DNA of 64,000 bases from Panagrolaimus kolymaensis (Eukaryota > Nematoda > Chromadorea > Rhabditida > Panagrolaimidae). Within the stretch, counting starts at the first letter, position 1; the number at the start of each line of letters is the position of its first letter. The stretch covers positions 150,207 through 214,206 of the forward strand of contig JAJQJQ010000095.1 in the NCBI GenBank assembly GCA_028622995.1, given 5' to 3'. Under the pieces are notes generated by a model. The model saw nothing but the letters and a program-made list of their open reading frames with translations, was not told the DNA's origin and ran no database searches. Below, piece by piece: positions 1 through 10,954 of the stretch. Position numbers and translations under genes: made by a program.

Positions 1-45
1 GGGCCTGGGTTAGGCCCCGGCCCGGCCCCGCTTCAAAAATTTCAG

Positions 46-77
46 GCCCCGGCCCGGCCCTAGGGCCGGGCCGGGGC
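46..77. repeat. GC-rich perfect palindrome
   Basis: Positions 1-95 are almost pure G/C (GGCCC and CCGG words) in an otherwise AT-rich window. Bases 46-60 and 63-77 are exact reverse complements around a central TA, so a 15-bp stem is possible. It lies just before the first visible exon of the gene that follows, probably inside an intron. Nothing identifies the element. Confidence 0.7.
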
Positions 78-101
78 TTCAGGGCCTTGTGCCATGCCTA
101 G

Positions 102-919
102 TCTCGTCCTGCATCTCCTCAAACAAGAAATTCCTCTTCTGATATTGCTACTGCAGTTTGTTTGATTACTTTTGTTCCATTAACATTTATTGTTTTTTAG
201 AATCCTCAAGCTGTAAATTCTCGCAAGCGTGGTCGAAATTCATCTTTTCCTGGCAATTCTGAAGCAAGAAAATCATCTTCTGTTGTACCAATCGAAGTTT
301 GTTTTATCACTTTTAATCCATCATTATTTGTTTATTTTTAGGAATCTGAAACTTCTCCAAAACGTCGACGAACTTCATCTCATACTCCCACACTTGAAGC
401 TGTATCAACTAGTGCTAGCCCTATGGAACCTCAATCGCCTTGTCGTGATGTTAGTGCTGTTCCATCTGAACCAGAATCATCTAATCGTAGCCGAACTGAT
501 CCTCCTCCAGCTCATACATATCCTCTTCGCAACAGTCATTCAAGCGGTGGAGTTGCGGTAAGTTATTACTTATTTATTACCATTTTCTTTCATTCTTATT
601 TTTATAGACAAACACAAGAACATCATCACGGAACGCTACGCTCAATCATTCTCTTCGCAACTTCACTCCTGCTGCTGAAATTCCTGAATTAGAATTCAAC
701 GTCAAAGAAATCAAAGGCTTTTACGATAATGGTACTGGTGAAGATGTTATTGTTGTTTCTGATTCTGGAGCACATGAAGTTGTTAAATGCAAAGCCGTTG
801 GAAAACAGAATTTTGATGTTAGTTTATGCTTTATTTATATTTTTTGAATTCATTAATGTTTAATTTCTTTTCAGCTCATGTTTGATTACTTCTTGAACGC
901 TGTCGAAAAGAAGAAGTAG
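102..919 (+). CDS. Ser/Pro-rich protein, 3' part, possible chromo-shadow-like C-terminus
   Basis: Five exons stay in one frame: 102-155, 201-296, 342-557, 608-817 and 875-919 (TAG). Each is bounded by GT donors and TTTAG, TATAG or TTCAG acceptors, and every intron is phase 0. The 5' end lies before or within the GC-rich block, so the protein is partial. The visible part is rich in Ser, Pro, Arg and Thr with basic patches (KRGR, KRRR) that look like nuclear localisation signals. The last 55 residues are ordered and read like a small beta/alpha fold ending in LMFDYFLNAVEKKK, which loosely recalls a chromo shadow domain. That resemblance is by eye only. A poly(A) signal AATAAA sits at 1062-1067. 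I do not recognise the gene. Confidence 0.6.
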
Positions 920-1401
920 CTTTATGGTCATTTCAAATTCAGCTAATGGAAATCTTCAAACATCTCTTGGCCTTTGCCCATTTGTTTACATTTATTTTTT
1001 TGTTTTTATTGTTTGTTTAATATCCAATAGTCATTGACTGAATTTTGTTTTGTAATTGTATAATAAAAATTTTGAATTTTCTCTTTGTGTTTGTTCTTAG
1101 ATTATGTGAGTGCGGGAAGTGGAATTGGTTGAGAACTTTCTTCAACCACTAGAGAACATCATCATTGATGATACTGTAAATGCATGCATGGATTACAACA
1201 GTATCCTTTTCACTCTTTATTGAAGCATCCAAAAACCAAAATCGCTTAAACATTCTAACTCTCTTTTAACCTTGCAACAGAAAACCTCTCTTTCAATCAA
1301 ACAAACATTTACAAGGAATACAAATTTACTTTATTTTAACTCTTTTTACCACGTTTACACAAGTACATACATATCAAACAATAAAACTAATATCACCATC
1401 A
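920..1401. other. Intergenic, convergent 3' ends
   Basis: About 480 bases between the stop of the first gene (+) and the stop of syntaxin 18 (-). It holds the presumed 3' UTRs, with AATAAA at 1062-1067 for the plus-strand gene. I see no further gene. Confidence 0.6.
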
Positions 1402-3346
1402 TTATGGATTATACCAATCCAAAAATAACAAAGTAAAGGTTAAAACAATTAAACAAAACAGCATAATCACTCTTCGGCTTGCACTATTTTGAATAGCTTG
1501 ACGAATGAAATCATTTGCAGCTTCAAGATTATCCAATGTATGAGTTGTTGTAACATGGATTTGTTCAATTTCTTGTTCTTGTTCAAGCACCTAAAAATAC
1601 CAATGATTATGAGTAAAAGGAGCATTAGTAAAAAAAGAACATACTTTTTCAGCAAATGTATCTTGAAGCTTTTTGATTTCCATCATTTGAGTTTCAATCT
1701 TTTCAATTTCTGTATTTGTTCGAGCAAAGCGAAGGAAAAGGTTTTCATTTTCAACCAAAAGTTGAGCTTGTTCATCTTTTGTAAGTTCAGATAAATCTTG
1801 ATCAGGCTTTTGAAAGTGAAGTTCTTCTTCCAATTGAGTCAATGGTTCATGTTTGATGTTTCCTGAAAGATAAAGATTTAGTTTATTCCACATTCACACG
1901 AAGAAAGTTTGAGCATTGCATCGATGTGATTATTAGCATATTCGAAGCATGGGTCGCATGGTGTCAAGCTTTTCCACCAAAAGAATCCAATTAACTCACT
2001 ATGTCTTAATCCATTGTTTCCAACTTCAGGCACCAGCGAACTCATTTTCTCTTTCACATTTTCTTTATCATCCTTTTGAATCAATGGAATATTTTCTTCA
2101 CCAGCACTTTCCCATGTTTCATTTGTTCGACCCTTTTTTGCTTCTTTCTCAAATTCTTCTTCCAAAGCTTTGACACGTTTAACTTTTGCTTCTTCTTCAA
2201 TTTTGATTGCAGATAAATTTGATTCATACAAATCCACCAAGTTTGCTAATCGACATATCTTCTGTAAGTATTGAGTTTTCTTTAGATGAATCTCCCTAAA
2301 ATATAAAGAAATGAGAATATTAGAAGCGATATCAATGAAAGTTGTTTGAATCCATAGCTTCCATGATTTGTATGAAAAGCAACGTTAAAAAGCTTACTGA
2401 AGTTGTGCAACAATTCGACAAACTTCTTTGAGGTAAACAGAGAGCATTTGAATAACGGTTTTTATATGTTTGAATTCATCTTCACGAAGAAACTTATCAT
2501 TCTCGATTTGGGATTTCAAAGATTTGATTAGTTTACCACATTGACGCATAGCAATATCTGAAAAAGGAAAAAGTGAAAATGCATATTCATTAACTTCACA
2601 AGCTACTGTAACACAACCAAACATTATTCACACTTCTGATTAGAGAATTAGCGATGCATGAGCAATAGGATATCTTTATAAACATGCTTACCAGAATCAG
2701 CATCAAATTGTCGTCGATCATAATCAGATATAAAATTTGAATGTCCATAAGCTGAAAAGCTTTTTCCACCACTGCAAAGAAGATAATCACGTCGTTTTGA
2801 TAACACCAAATTTCGAAGTTCAGTTATGTTTCGAAGGATATCGCGAGCTTCTAAAGCATATAATCGAAAGTTTCTTGAATTTTCCATTAACTTGAATGGC
2901 GTTGGAGCTTCAGTTGGACTTGGTGGAATTGGTTCAGGTACATCTAAAAATTGAACAATTAGAAACATAGTTAATAAAAGTAAGAGCAAGAAGATGTTGG
3001 GAAGCTTTAGGTGGCTAACAAACAATAAAAGAGAATGGCGAAAAAGCTTTTATGAATCGATTATCGCCTTCATTTTCTTTGACACTGTTTACATAAACAA
3101 AGCTTCGTGCTGTTACTGGTATTTGAAAACAACAAAGAAGTGGTTTAGCAGCCATTATTAACTTTCCATCCTTGTGTTAAAGCAAATCATCCTTTTTCAA
3201 ATGAAACAACACCAGCTTCCCATAACCATAGAATCCATGAACAAATGTTGCTTACCCTTTCGTTCTTTTGTTTTTAAAGCATTTTGACGAGTTTTAATCA
3301 TTTTGCACCGAGCTCTTAAGAGAGCTGTATTATCCGTGATTGCCAT
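1402..3346 (-). CDS. syx-18: Syntaxin 18 (ER Qa-SNARE)
   Basis: Six exons join in frame on the minus strand: 3346-3256, 2943-2692, 2557-2398, 2295-2000, 1862-1645 and 1590-1402. Syntaxin 18 is the ER t-SNARE for Golgi-to-ER retrograde fusion. Support runs the whole length. The N-terminus starts MAITDNTALLRAR and continues with the KTRQNAL motif of syntaxin 18. A central helical region holds RRDYL and KEVCR segments. Next come a Glu/Gln-rich SNARE helix (FAEKVLEQEQEIEQIH, then NDFIRQAIQNSA) and a C-terminal membrane anchor ending FLDWYNP, which is diagnostic of this family. The donor at 1994-1999 (GTGAGT) is needed to keep frame. The 312-bp first intron contains a short open frame that I treat as non-coding. 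Gene length and order are normal and no damage is seen. Confidence 0.93.
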
Positions 3347-3728
3347 TTTGATTCAATTGCTTGCTTTCCTACAGAGAGATTATCATCATTTTTATTATTA
3401 CTTTTCAAAAATAAAACTATCAAAGATATTTCAACTGATGTTACAACAACTCTATAAACTCATAGAAATCACAACTTTACTCTTAACATCAAACTGACAT
3501 TCTTTTCATAAGAATATATATAATTTTACAAAATACAAAGATAATACACAGAGACAAAAAAGGAAGAAGGAATAAATATATAATATTAAGCAAAAAGCCA
3601 AGTGACAAAAAGAAAAATGGGAAAAAGGTACAGAGTAAGAAATACAACAGGCTTTTTATAAAATAAACAGAGGAAATATTTCATGACGATGTTGACTTTT
3701 GTTGATGGTTGTTGTTGCTTGAATCTTC
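3347..3728. other. Intergenic between two minus-strand SNARE genes
   Basis: 382 bases hold the 3' UTR of synaptobrevin and the upstream region of syntaxin 18. Both genes run leftward. AT-rich, with no other gene or RNA visible. Confidence 0.5.
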
Positions 3729-4278
3729 TTACTTTCCACCAGCCCAGATTACGATGATAATGACGAGAAGGACAACGATGGCGCACATAATAATAATCAT
3801 TTTGATGTTCTTCCACCAGTACTTTCGTTTCAATGTTGCAGCAGATTTTTCAAATTGAGAAGCACCTTCCTGAAAAACGAAAGAAATTAGATCAAAGAAA
3901 GAAAAAATGTATGTAAAAGGAGCGGTAGACAATTCCAAAGATGCTATTCAAAGTGAGAATTAGTACATCTAATGAAAGTAATTTTGTGCAAAGTTGTAAC
4001 GACTTGCAGCTATTCCAAAACATTGTCAAGCTAATGAACATAACTGCCATTCCCCCAAAAATTTTTATGAAAAAGTAACATACTTGAAGAGCATCAGCAC
4101 GATCATCGAGTTGTGAGAGCTTGGAATCTCTTTCGAGAACTTTTTCAACATTGACCTTCATAATTCCAACGACTTCATCCACTTGCGCTTGAGTTTGTTG
4201 TAAACGTTTATTGGATGGTCGAGGTCCACTTTGTCCAGGTGCTCCACCACCTTGTTGTCCATCAAGTCCACCTTCCAT
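3729..4278 (-). CDS. snb-1: Synaptobrevin/VAMP (R-SNARE)
   Basis: Two exons, 4278-4084 (65 codons) and 3869-3729 (46 codons plus TAA), are joined across a phase-0 intron with a GTATGT donor and TTTTTCAG acceptor. The product is the vesicle R-SNARE that pairs with syntaxin and SNAP-25 in exocytosis. A short Gly/Gln-rich N-terminus is followed by the near-invariant SNARE core ([18 protein letters not shown], then VEKVLERD and [12 protein letters not shown]), with the central-layer Arg present. Next come the juxtamembrane KRKYWWKN and a 20-residue membrane anchor, leaving only AGGK in the lumen. At 111 residues it is of normal length for the neuronal type. Start choice is fixed by ATG at 4278 just before the Gly-rich leader. 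Confidence 0.97.
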
Positions 4279-5403
4279 TGTTAATATTGGCTTTCAAAAT
4301 TGAATCAAGTTGAGTTGAAAATATTCCAAGAGAATATATTAATCGATGATGTATGTTTGACACCTAAAAATGGAATTTTTGATTAAACAATGAATAAAAT
4401 GAAAACAAGTTAATACAATTAGGTTGAATAAAAGCACGAAACACACGCAACACGAATGGAATATATAAAAAACATACACAGATGGATGGAGTAAGTTTTA
4501 TGGTGGGTTTTTAGTCAGTAGAATAGCGTTGTTGTCAATGTGGCATAATAAAGCTTTTAGTAAAACGCAAGTGGAAGAGAGAGAAGAAAAAAATGAATGA
4601 CGTGAATGAGAAAAGGGAATAATGCAAAGTTCATTTTATTTTTTGCGAACAAAGAAGCAACGTGAAATGAAAGAAACACACACGCGTCAGCAATTAACCG
4701 GAAATATGAGATACAAAAAGGGTAAATTGTGTTCAGTTTTAACTTTTACAAAGGTAGTTAAGCATCATGACTAGCTATAGGAGTTTTCAAAAAGCAAGCA
4801 TAAACTCATAAATCAAAGGAGGCGGATGAGTAAAAGCTGCGCAATAAGATCATACACATAACTTTCAGGAACTATTGATTATCTCCCTCTATTTTTTGCC
4901 CCAAAAACCCATATTTTTGCTATTTCTATTGAATTCGAAGAAGTAAAGCTACTAAAAGCCACGGAGGAGAAGAAAAAAACACGAAACCATTTTCTAAGAA
5001 AACACACATAATCCCAAGTAAGCAACTAAACTCATTGCAGCGACGTTTAACATCAAACAATAAAGCAATGAAGCAAGAAAAATATAACTTTTTATGGATC
5101 TTTTAAAATGGCAAACAAAACTCATAAAGCATGGAAAAAAAGCGCTGTTTTCTATGTTGTTAGTTTCTTCGAAACAAAAATGTGAAATCAATAAAAATTG
5201 CTCAAACCCAAACAAAACAAAACAAAATGGAGGACGCGAACAAGGAAGAAAAACAATAACATGTATTCTTTCTCGCAATATTTTTTATTTGTTTCATCCA
5301 AAACATTAAACATCATTGAAATTATTAATAAACGAGGAAGAAGAAGAAAAATGGTTTAGAAGTTTGAAAGTTTGATTTTACAAAAACAAAAAAATGTGGA
5401 TGA
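4279..5403. other. Upstream region of synaptobrevin, no gene seen
   Basis: AT-rich. Contains purine-rich stretches and CACACG-type words near 4670-4690. The open frames on both strands around 5000-5300 lack conserved motifs and splice structure, so I call none of them genes. Confidence 0.5.
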
Positions 5404-5406
5404 GCT

Positions 5407-7655
5407 CACACTTGGGCACGGTCACACGCGAACTTTCAGGATTTTGCGCTACCCTTTTTGAGAACGTACTACCCCCTGTGGTTTTTGTGCAAAAAAATTT
5501 TTTTCCCAAATTTCTTGATTTCATGATAATTTTTTTTTATAAAGTCAAAAATGGCAAGGTTTAAAAATTTCATAACTTCTAGTGTGTTATTATCATTAAT
5601 ATTTTTAGTCACTAAAAATACTTCAGACTTACTTATTAACCACCAACAGTTATCAGCTAATGAAATTCAAGTCGGACAAATTATATTTCTTTGAACTTTT
5701 TTGTTCCTTAACAATTAGTCCTTCTTTTTTTCCGGAAAACTTTAAACATAAAAAAAGGACCTTTCTTTTTTTTAGCGTGCCAGTCGTTTTTTTTTCTAAT
5801 TTAGATTTTTTAAAATTGAAAAACCACTGAAAATTTAAAAAGAACTATTATTTAAATAGTTTACCTCTGTAACTTGTTTTCTAATCTTGAAAGGGTATTT
5901 AAACAATTTAAATGATGTTTCTTTATATTCGCCATAGACTTTAATCAGTGTTAATAAAAGTTAGCGCGTTTTACCTTATTTCTTGGCGTTCTTTTAGCTT
6001 GAATTTTTTTTTAGAATCTTTACAACCCAAAAAAATAAAATTAATTAAACGTTAAGGATTTTTATTTTTTTATGGCAAAGTCAAAGTATTTAATAATTGG
6101 AAAATTACTTTAAACAGTTTCTGATTAATCTTTGTTTGAATAAACTTTTAATTTTTTTGAGTGAGCTAAGAAATTTAGGAATCATCTTAAAGCTTTAAAT
6201 AATTAACGACGAAAGCGAAAAATTCAAAATTATCATAGAAGAAAATTGGAGAAGAATAAATTCAAATTTATCTTTACGGAAATAAACTATGGGAATTTCT
6301 GGTTCAAACAACTTGACTCACTCAGATAAAAATTTACGGCCATTTTAAAACCAAAAAAAAAATAGAAGGGAACTAAAGACATCGGAGCACGTAAAAAATT
6401 AAGGACAAATAATAACCACATCCATATCTTTAAAATATTAGAGATAAGAAAATTTTGACACCAACGTCAACGTCATAAAGATACTTTTTTCTCGAATCAT
6501 CATATTTCCAGGAAAGTGGTCGCTACTAAAAGACGTGCGGGTTCATAGCTTTTATCTCAAGTTTTATTTTTATTGTATTAGTTTTTTAAGCTTAAGAATT
6601 TATTTAACGGTCTTGAAAACTTACAATCAGTCTTGTCACCTATTATTTTCATCGACCCCGCCACCAAAACTCAAATATTTTTTTTATTATTAAAAAAAAG
6701 AGTCATTTTTAAATTTTTTTAATTAGATTAAAGCAATTTTATAAGCATTATTAGTATTAATAACTTTAAATTAAAGCTTTAAAATTGTGAAATCTATGGA
6801 TTTTCTATTGTTTTTTAATTTTTTTTTTGAAAAAAAAAAACTTTTGATGGCGCCAACTTTTAAAGCTGAAGGTCGTCGCCGACGCGCAGATATCGGCGTG
6901 TCAAGCAGATGGCGGCTGCGTGTCAACACTGCTTACAATTATGTTCGAGCTTTTTCTAAATAAAAATTAATTTTAAAGTGGTTCTCTTATAAGGGATAAA
7001 TTACATTTCGCTATGGTAGAAATTTTATTTCCAGAAATAAAGGCAAATAATGTTTGTAAAACTTAAAATAAAATTAGTTTATATGTTGATTACCTACTTA
7101 AAATTTAGAGATTAGCGCTAACTCAAATTTATAAATAAATATGAAAAATACTACCGAAGTTGAGAAAAAAAATAAAACTTTTTGAAAGCATAAAACGCGC
7201 TAACCTTACACTCTAAAATTAGAGGTATCAAAATAAGTCATTATTAGTTATTAAAATTTTTTGGGCGCGCTAACCTTTATCTCATTATAGGAAAGCCAAA
7301 TAATCAAATATTTCCTCAATCTCAGTTTTGCTACCAACTTTCCATACTTTATTTTGCAAATTTATTATGCATTTCCAAAGGTTAATGAAATTATTGTTGC
7401 GCTAACCATTTTTCTATTCTTTAATTATAAACAGTAAATAATGATAGTCTTCTCCTTTTTTCCTTTTCCCTCTACTTTTCTTTCTTTCTTCTTCTTTCCT
7501 CTTTTTTTCTTTTTTTTCTTTTTTTTTTGCCCTTTTTTTGCCACTTTTTAAATTTTTTTCCGCGCTGGCGCGCGCTACCCTCAATTTTTCTCTGCGCTAC
7601 CCCGCTACCCTCCACACGCAATGCGTGTGGTTGCGTGTGACTTGCCCATGTGTGG
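5407..7655. mobile_element. Possible decayed TIR element with GCGCTA words
   Basis: Bases 5407-5430 and 7632-7655 are imperfect inverted copies (about 20 of 24 positions with one gap; core TGGGCA and TCACACGC). Between them the DNA is about three-quarters A/T but contains repeated GCGCTAACC or GCGCTACCC words, for example near 5449, 7115, 7190, 7265, 7395 and 7585. A polypyrimidine tract of about 85 bases lies at 7445-7530. No coding sequence is visible. Ends and target duplication are not established, so this could be chance. Confidence 0.3.
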
Positions 7656-8629
7656 TTCCGATCACAGTTTTAATATTCCTTAGAAATCTTTTATTATTCG
7701 ATTTATTAATATTTTTAAAAATGCCATTTATATCAACTTTTTAATTGGATATCAGTTATTATTTTTTTTTATTCAAATCAAATTGTTAAAGGGGCTTGCT
7801 TTTTAACGTTTATGGTGTCCTTTATGTCAGTTTTAATGATACTTTTACAACAAAAATTTTTTAGATTTTGATCTTTTTTTACTCTAATGTTTCCGTTTAC
7901 CCCAAGAATAAAAATTTAATATTTTTCAATCCATTTTTTTGCCTCGTTCTTTTTTTTGTTATAATAAATATTTGGTCTTTGCTTCTTTTTCAACAGCAAC
8001 GCATACATACATGCATAGACATACTTGCATGCACGTGAACCTCACTTTCTTCCATCCATCTCCTTTTTTGTTCTCTACCCTCTGTTTTTTTCTCTTTTGA
8101 GTTTTTTTATTTATCGCATTGTATTTAACTCACTTTTTTATTTTATTTAAAAAGGATTTTTTTTTTTTTTGTGTCGTTGTCTTTCTTCTCGTCCTCGATT
8201 TTTATTTTACTCAATTTGGAAGCACGCAAAAAAAAGAGACCAAAAGTGGGTGTGAACAAGGAGGCAAAGCAAAGAGACAACAACAAAAGAGTCCATGAGC
8301 ATGCAATTCATTCGCACACATAGATAGACGGGATTACTTGTTTTTTTATTTATTTATAGTGTTGTTGTGTGTGAAATTTTTTACAGGTGCCTCAAAAAAA
8401 TAAAAACTTTTTTCCTCTTCCTTGCCTTTATTATTTCTGAACAATGATTTAGAGAGAGAGCAAAAATTAAAAACGGTGTGACATAAAAATTATTTTTATT
8501 GCATTTTTTTAAAATTCTTTTTTCCTTTGTAAAAACATTGAACCAGTTTAAGCTTCTTTTTTTTGAAGTAAGAATTTACTAAAATCTCCTTGATAACAAT
8601 TATGTAAATTAGTGGAGCGACTTAAAAAA
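7656..8629. other. AT-rich intergenic, nothing seen
   Basis: Contains T-runs, an ATGCAT/CATAC-rich patch near 7998-8035 and A-runs. I see no coding exon, RNA gene or repeat array. It would include the upstream region of the RasGEF-like exons. Confidence 0.5.
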
Positions 8630-9027
8630 ATGACCATTGATGATGAAATTAATGAAGCTGCAATAAATGAATTGGATGTTAGCTCTGTGTAAGTCCTTTC
8701 CATCCTTTAAAAATCCATTACTCAGTTTTAAAATCCAAAAAAAATTTCAATCGCAGTTTTCATTTTTTTTGACCTAAAAAAATAATGGCCTGAATTTTTT
8801 TTAGTCCTTCATATGCTTGGCTTCGAAATGTATCAGTTCGAAACCCCGTTTCCCGCCATGTTTCATTATGCTTTGAACAATGGAGTCCCGAAGATATTTC
8901 AAATTCCATGAGTCATATCGATTATAAAGCTTTAAGTCGAGTGACGATTCCAGAAATAAAAAAATATATCAAAGCTGGAAAATTAAATTCCACTCCTATT
9001 TTGGAAAAGTCTATTACAGTTTTTAAT
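8630..9027 (+). CDS. RasGEF (RasGRP-like) catalytic-domain fragment
   Basis: Two exons: 8630-8688 (ATG, ending in phase 2 at GTAAGT) and 8805-9027, ending in phase 0 at GTAAGT. The 95 residues include NPVSRHVSLCFEQWSPEDI, a YKALSR segment and PILEKSITVFN. This matches the start of a CDC25-type Ras guanine-nucleotide exchange domain of the RasGRP kind, which would activate Ras/Rap at membranes. The expected continuation (the IS-WVQ block and the catalytic hairpin) is not found in the next 3.4 kb or beyond, and REM, EF-hand and C1 regions are absent. Either the next introns are very long or only a fragment is left. The ATG at 8630 may be an internal or accidental start. Confidence 0.6.
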
Positions 9028-10534
9028 GTAAGTTTTAGCTTCCCAAAAAATTTTTTCGAAACCGTTTTATTTTCTTTTTACTTGGAAAGGCAAATTATTA
9101 GTGCAGGCAAAAAATCCGCTCCTGCAGTTTCTTGAAATTAAAAATAAAACCTTTACTCCCTGAAGCACAGTTATTTATTTTCAAATTATTATATTTTTTC
9201 TTTGCGATCAAAAAAAAGCTTATTTTTCCCCAAAAACATCAAATTTCCGTGAATCGAGTTTTAAAAAATCGAAAAATTAGTGCTATTTTACAAATATTCC
9301 AGAACTTTATATCGGAGACAGTTATTTCAAAGTTAAAAAAGCTACCTAAAACTAAAAAAACATACCATCCAGAATGAAGCTAACGTAACCAGTTATTTTT
9401 TTTTGATATCTATTGACGGAATTTTTTTTATTTTTCAAAAAACAAACAGCTTTGTGGAAGAAACAGTTTGAATAAAAATCATAAATTAATACCATTTTGC
9501 AAATATTGTTGAGAAAAAGCAATTGGAATTTCAGTTTATAAAATCTAAACCATGATTTATGCTGGCTCAAAGAAAACTTACACAGTTAATAAAAAAATAT
9601 CAAAAAATAAACAAATCTAAACTTTTCCTTCCCTACCCAATGTTTGAGAAAGAAAATTTATTTCTTTGAAAGCGCTTAAAATTTTTTCGATAATTAACAA
9701 ACTATTAATAGTGATCGTCAGTTTTATATAAAGAAAATATTATAGCACTCTTAAAATTACGAAGACTGTTTTAACCAAAAATAATTTTTAAATAAATTTA
9801 AAATATGCCCTTAGATAACAATGATCACAGTTAATGAATTTTTTGTTCACTCTCTTGCCACACTTTTAATAGAAATTTTATATAAAATTCTCGTCCCTAA
9901 TTCAAACACAATAGGAAATTTTATTTCAATTTTATGTAAAGTGAGTGTGAGAATAATTCATGCAGTTAATAAAAAAATATGAACAAACTAAATATTTTTC
10001 TTCCTTCCCCAAAATTTACAAAAATACCTATTTCTTTTTTGGAAAGTGCCTAAAAATTTGGCGGCTATACTTATCCGACTAAAATGCGGAACACATTTTT
10101 ATATTAAAAAAATATTATATCATTCCTAGATACTTATTTGACACTTTTAACTGAGGCAAAAAATACTTCAAATGGGGAGAGTTTTGTACAGTATTTTCCA
10201 AAAAAATGGCCTGATTCAGTTTAAAGCAAAATAAATTTTTTTGATAATTAAAAAGCATACCATGACGCATACAACAATCTTGACGCAGTTAATAAATTTT
10301 TTGTCCACTCTCTTGCCACTTTTAACCCAAAATTTTATATAAGACTTTTTTCTTAATTCAAAAAAATAATTATCAATGCACAGTTTATATGAATAAAAAT
10401 AAAAAATTTCCTGTTATTTTTTTAAACCAAAATTTTACATTTTCATATTCGCTTACAATAAACAGAAAAAAAAGGTGAAACATTGTTGTGCAATAAATAA
10501 ACATGGCCTTAGGTAACTGGTTGTGGATAAAGAC
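9028..10534. other. AT-rich, no gene; possible RasGEF intron
   Basis: About 1.5 kb of A/T-rich DNA. It holds diverged internal repeats: the phrase CAGTTAATAAAAAAATAT recurs near 9580 and 9964, and TTTTTGTCCACTCTCTTGCC near 9840 and 10300. No exon with conserved sequence is visible. The open frames here are Lys/Phe/Ile-rich chance frames. Confidence 0.5.
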
Positions 10535-10542
10535 TATAAAAG
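10535..10542 (+). promoter_or_regulatory. TATA box of small peptide gene
   Basis: TATAAAAG lies 78 bases before the ATG at 10620, with an Inr-like CATCATTCAG at about 10568. This spacing gives a short 5' UTR and fits a strongly expressed small secreted-peptide gene. Sequence-only call. Confidence 0.45.
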
Positions 10543-10619
10543 CATGGGAATGGTTGATCGAAAAGCATCATTCAGGTTCAACTGAAGCTTCTTCCATTTC
10601 TTGTATTTCAATTCCAATA

Positions 10620-10779
10620 ATGTCTTCCAAAATGTAAGTTTTATAATTCCTTCAAAATATCAGCAGCAATCAATCTTCGATAACAAAATTGAGATAAACC
10701 GCGTCCTTTTTTCAGCATCATCCTTTGCATGTTTGTTGCTCTCTTTGCTATTGTAGCAGTGAATTCACAATTTGTTTAA
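10620..10779 (+). CDS. Very small secreted peptide
   Basis: Exons 10620-10633 and 10716-10779 join in phase 2 (GTAAGT donor, TTTTTTCAG acceptor) to give 25 residues: MSSKIIILCMFVALFAIVAV followed by NSQFV and TAA. Nearly the whole product is a signal peptide, with a likely cut after the Asn-Ser, so almost nothing would be secreted. The gene layout (TATA box, short first exon, signal peptide split by one intron) is that of nematode small secreted peptides. The copy may have lost its mature part. AATAAA signals at about 10950 and 11036 could end the transcript. It lies in the gap after the RasGEF exons. Confidence 0.45.
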
Positions 10780-10954
10780 ATTATATTTATGAGTTAAACT
10801 GGATTTTTTATTTCATGGCTGCTACATGGACTAAAACTGTCCGCAATAAATTCCGGGGGAATTATATATATTTTTTTCTTGTTTCTTGCTTTTATGAAAG
10901 CTATCAAATTGCCAAGGTTTATATATTTATTATAAAGTTTTAAAGGCTGGAATA

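Noticed and set aside
2944..3255. Short open frame beginning MAAKPLLCC in the first intron of syntaxin 18
   Set aside because: Exons on either side join in phase and match the family without it.
4994..5309. Overlapping open frames upstream of synaptobrevin
   Set aside because: No conserved sequence, and both strands open by chance in low-GC DNA.
9132..9570. Open frames after the RasGEF exon
   Set aside because: They do not resemble the expected RasGEF continuation and have A/T-run composition.
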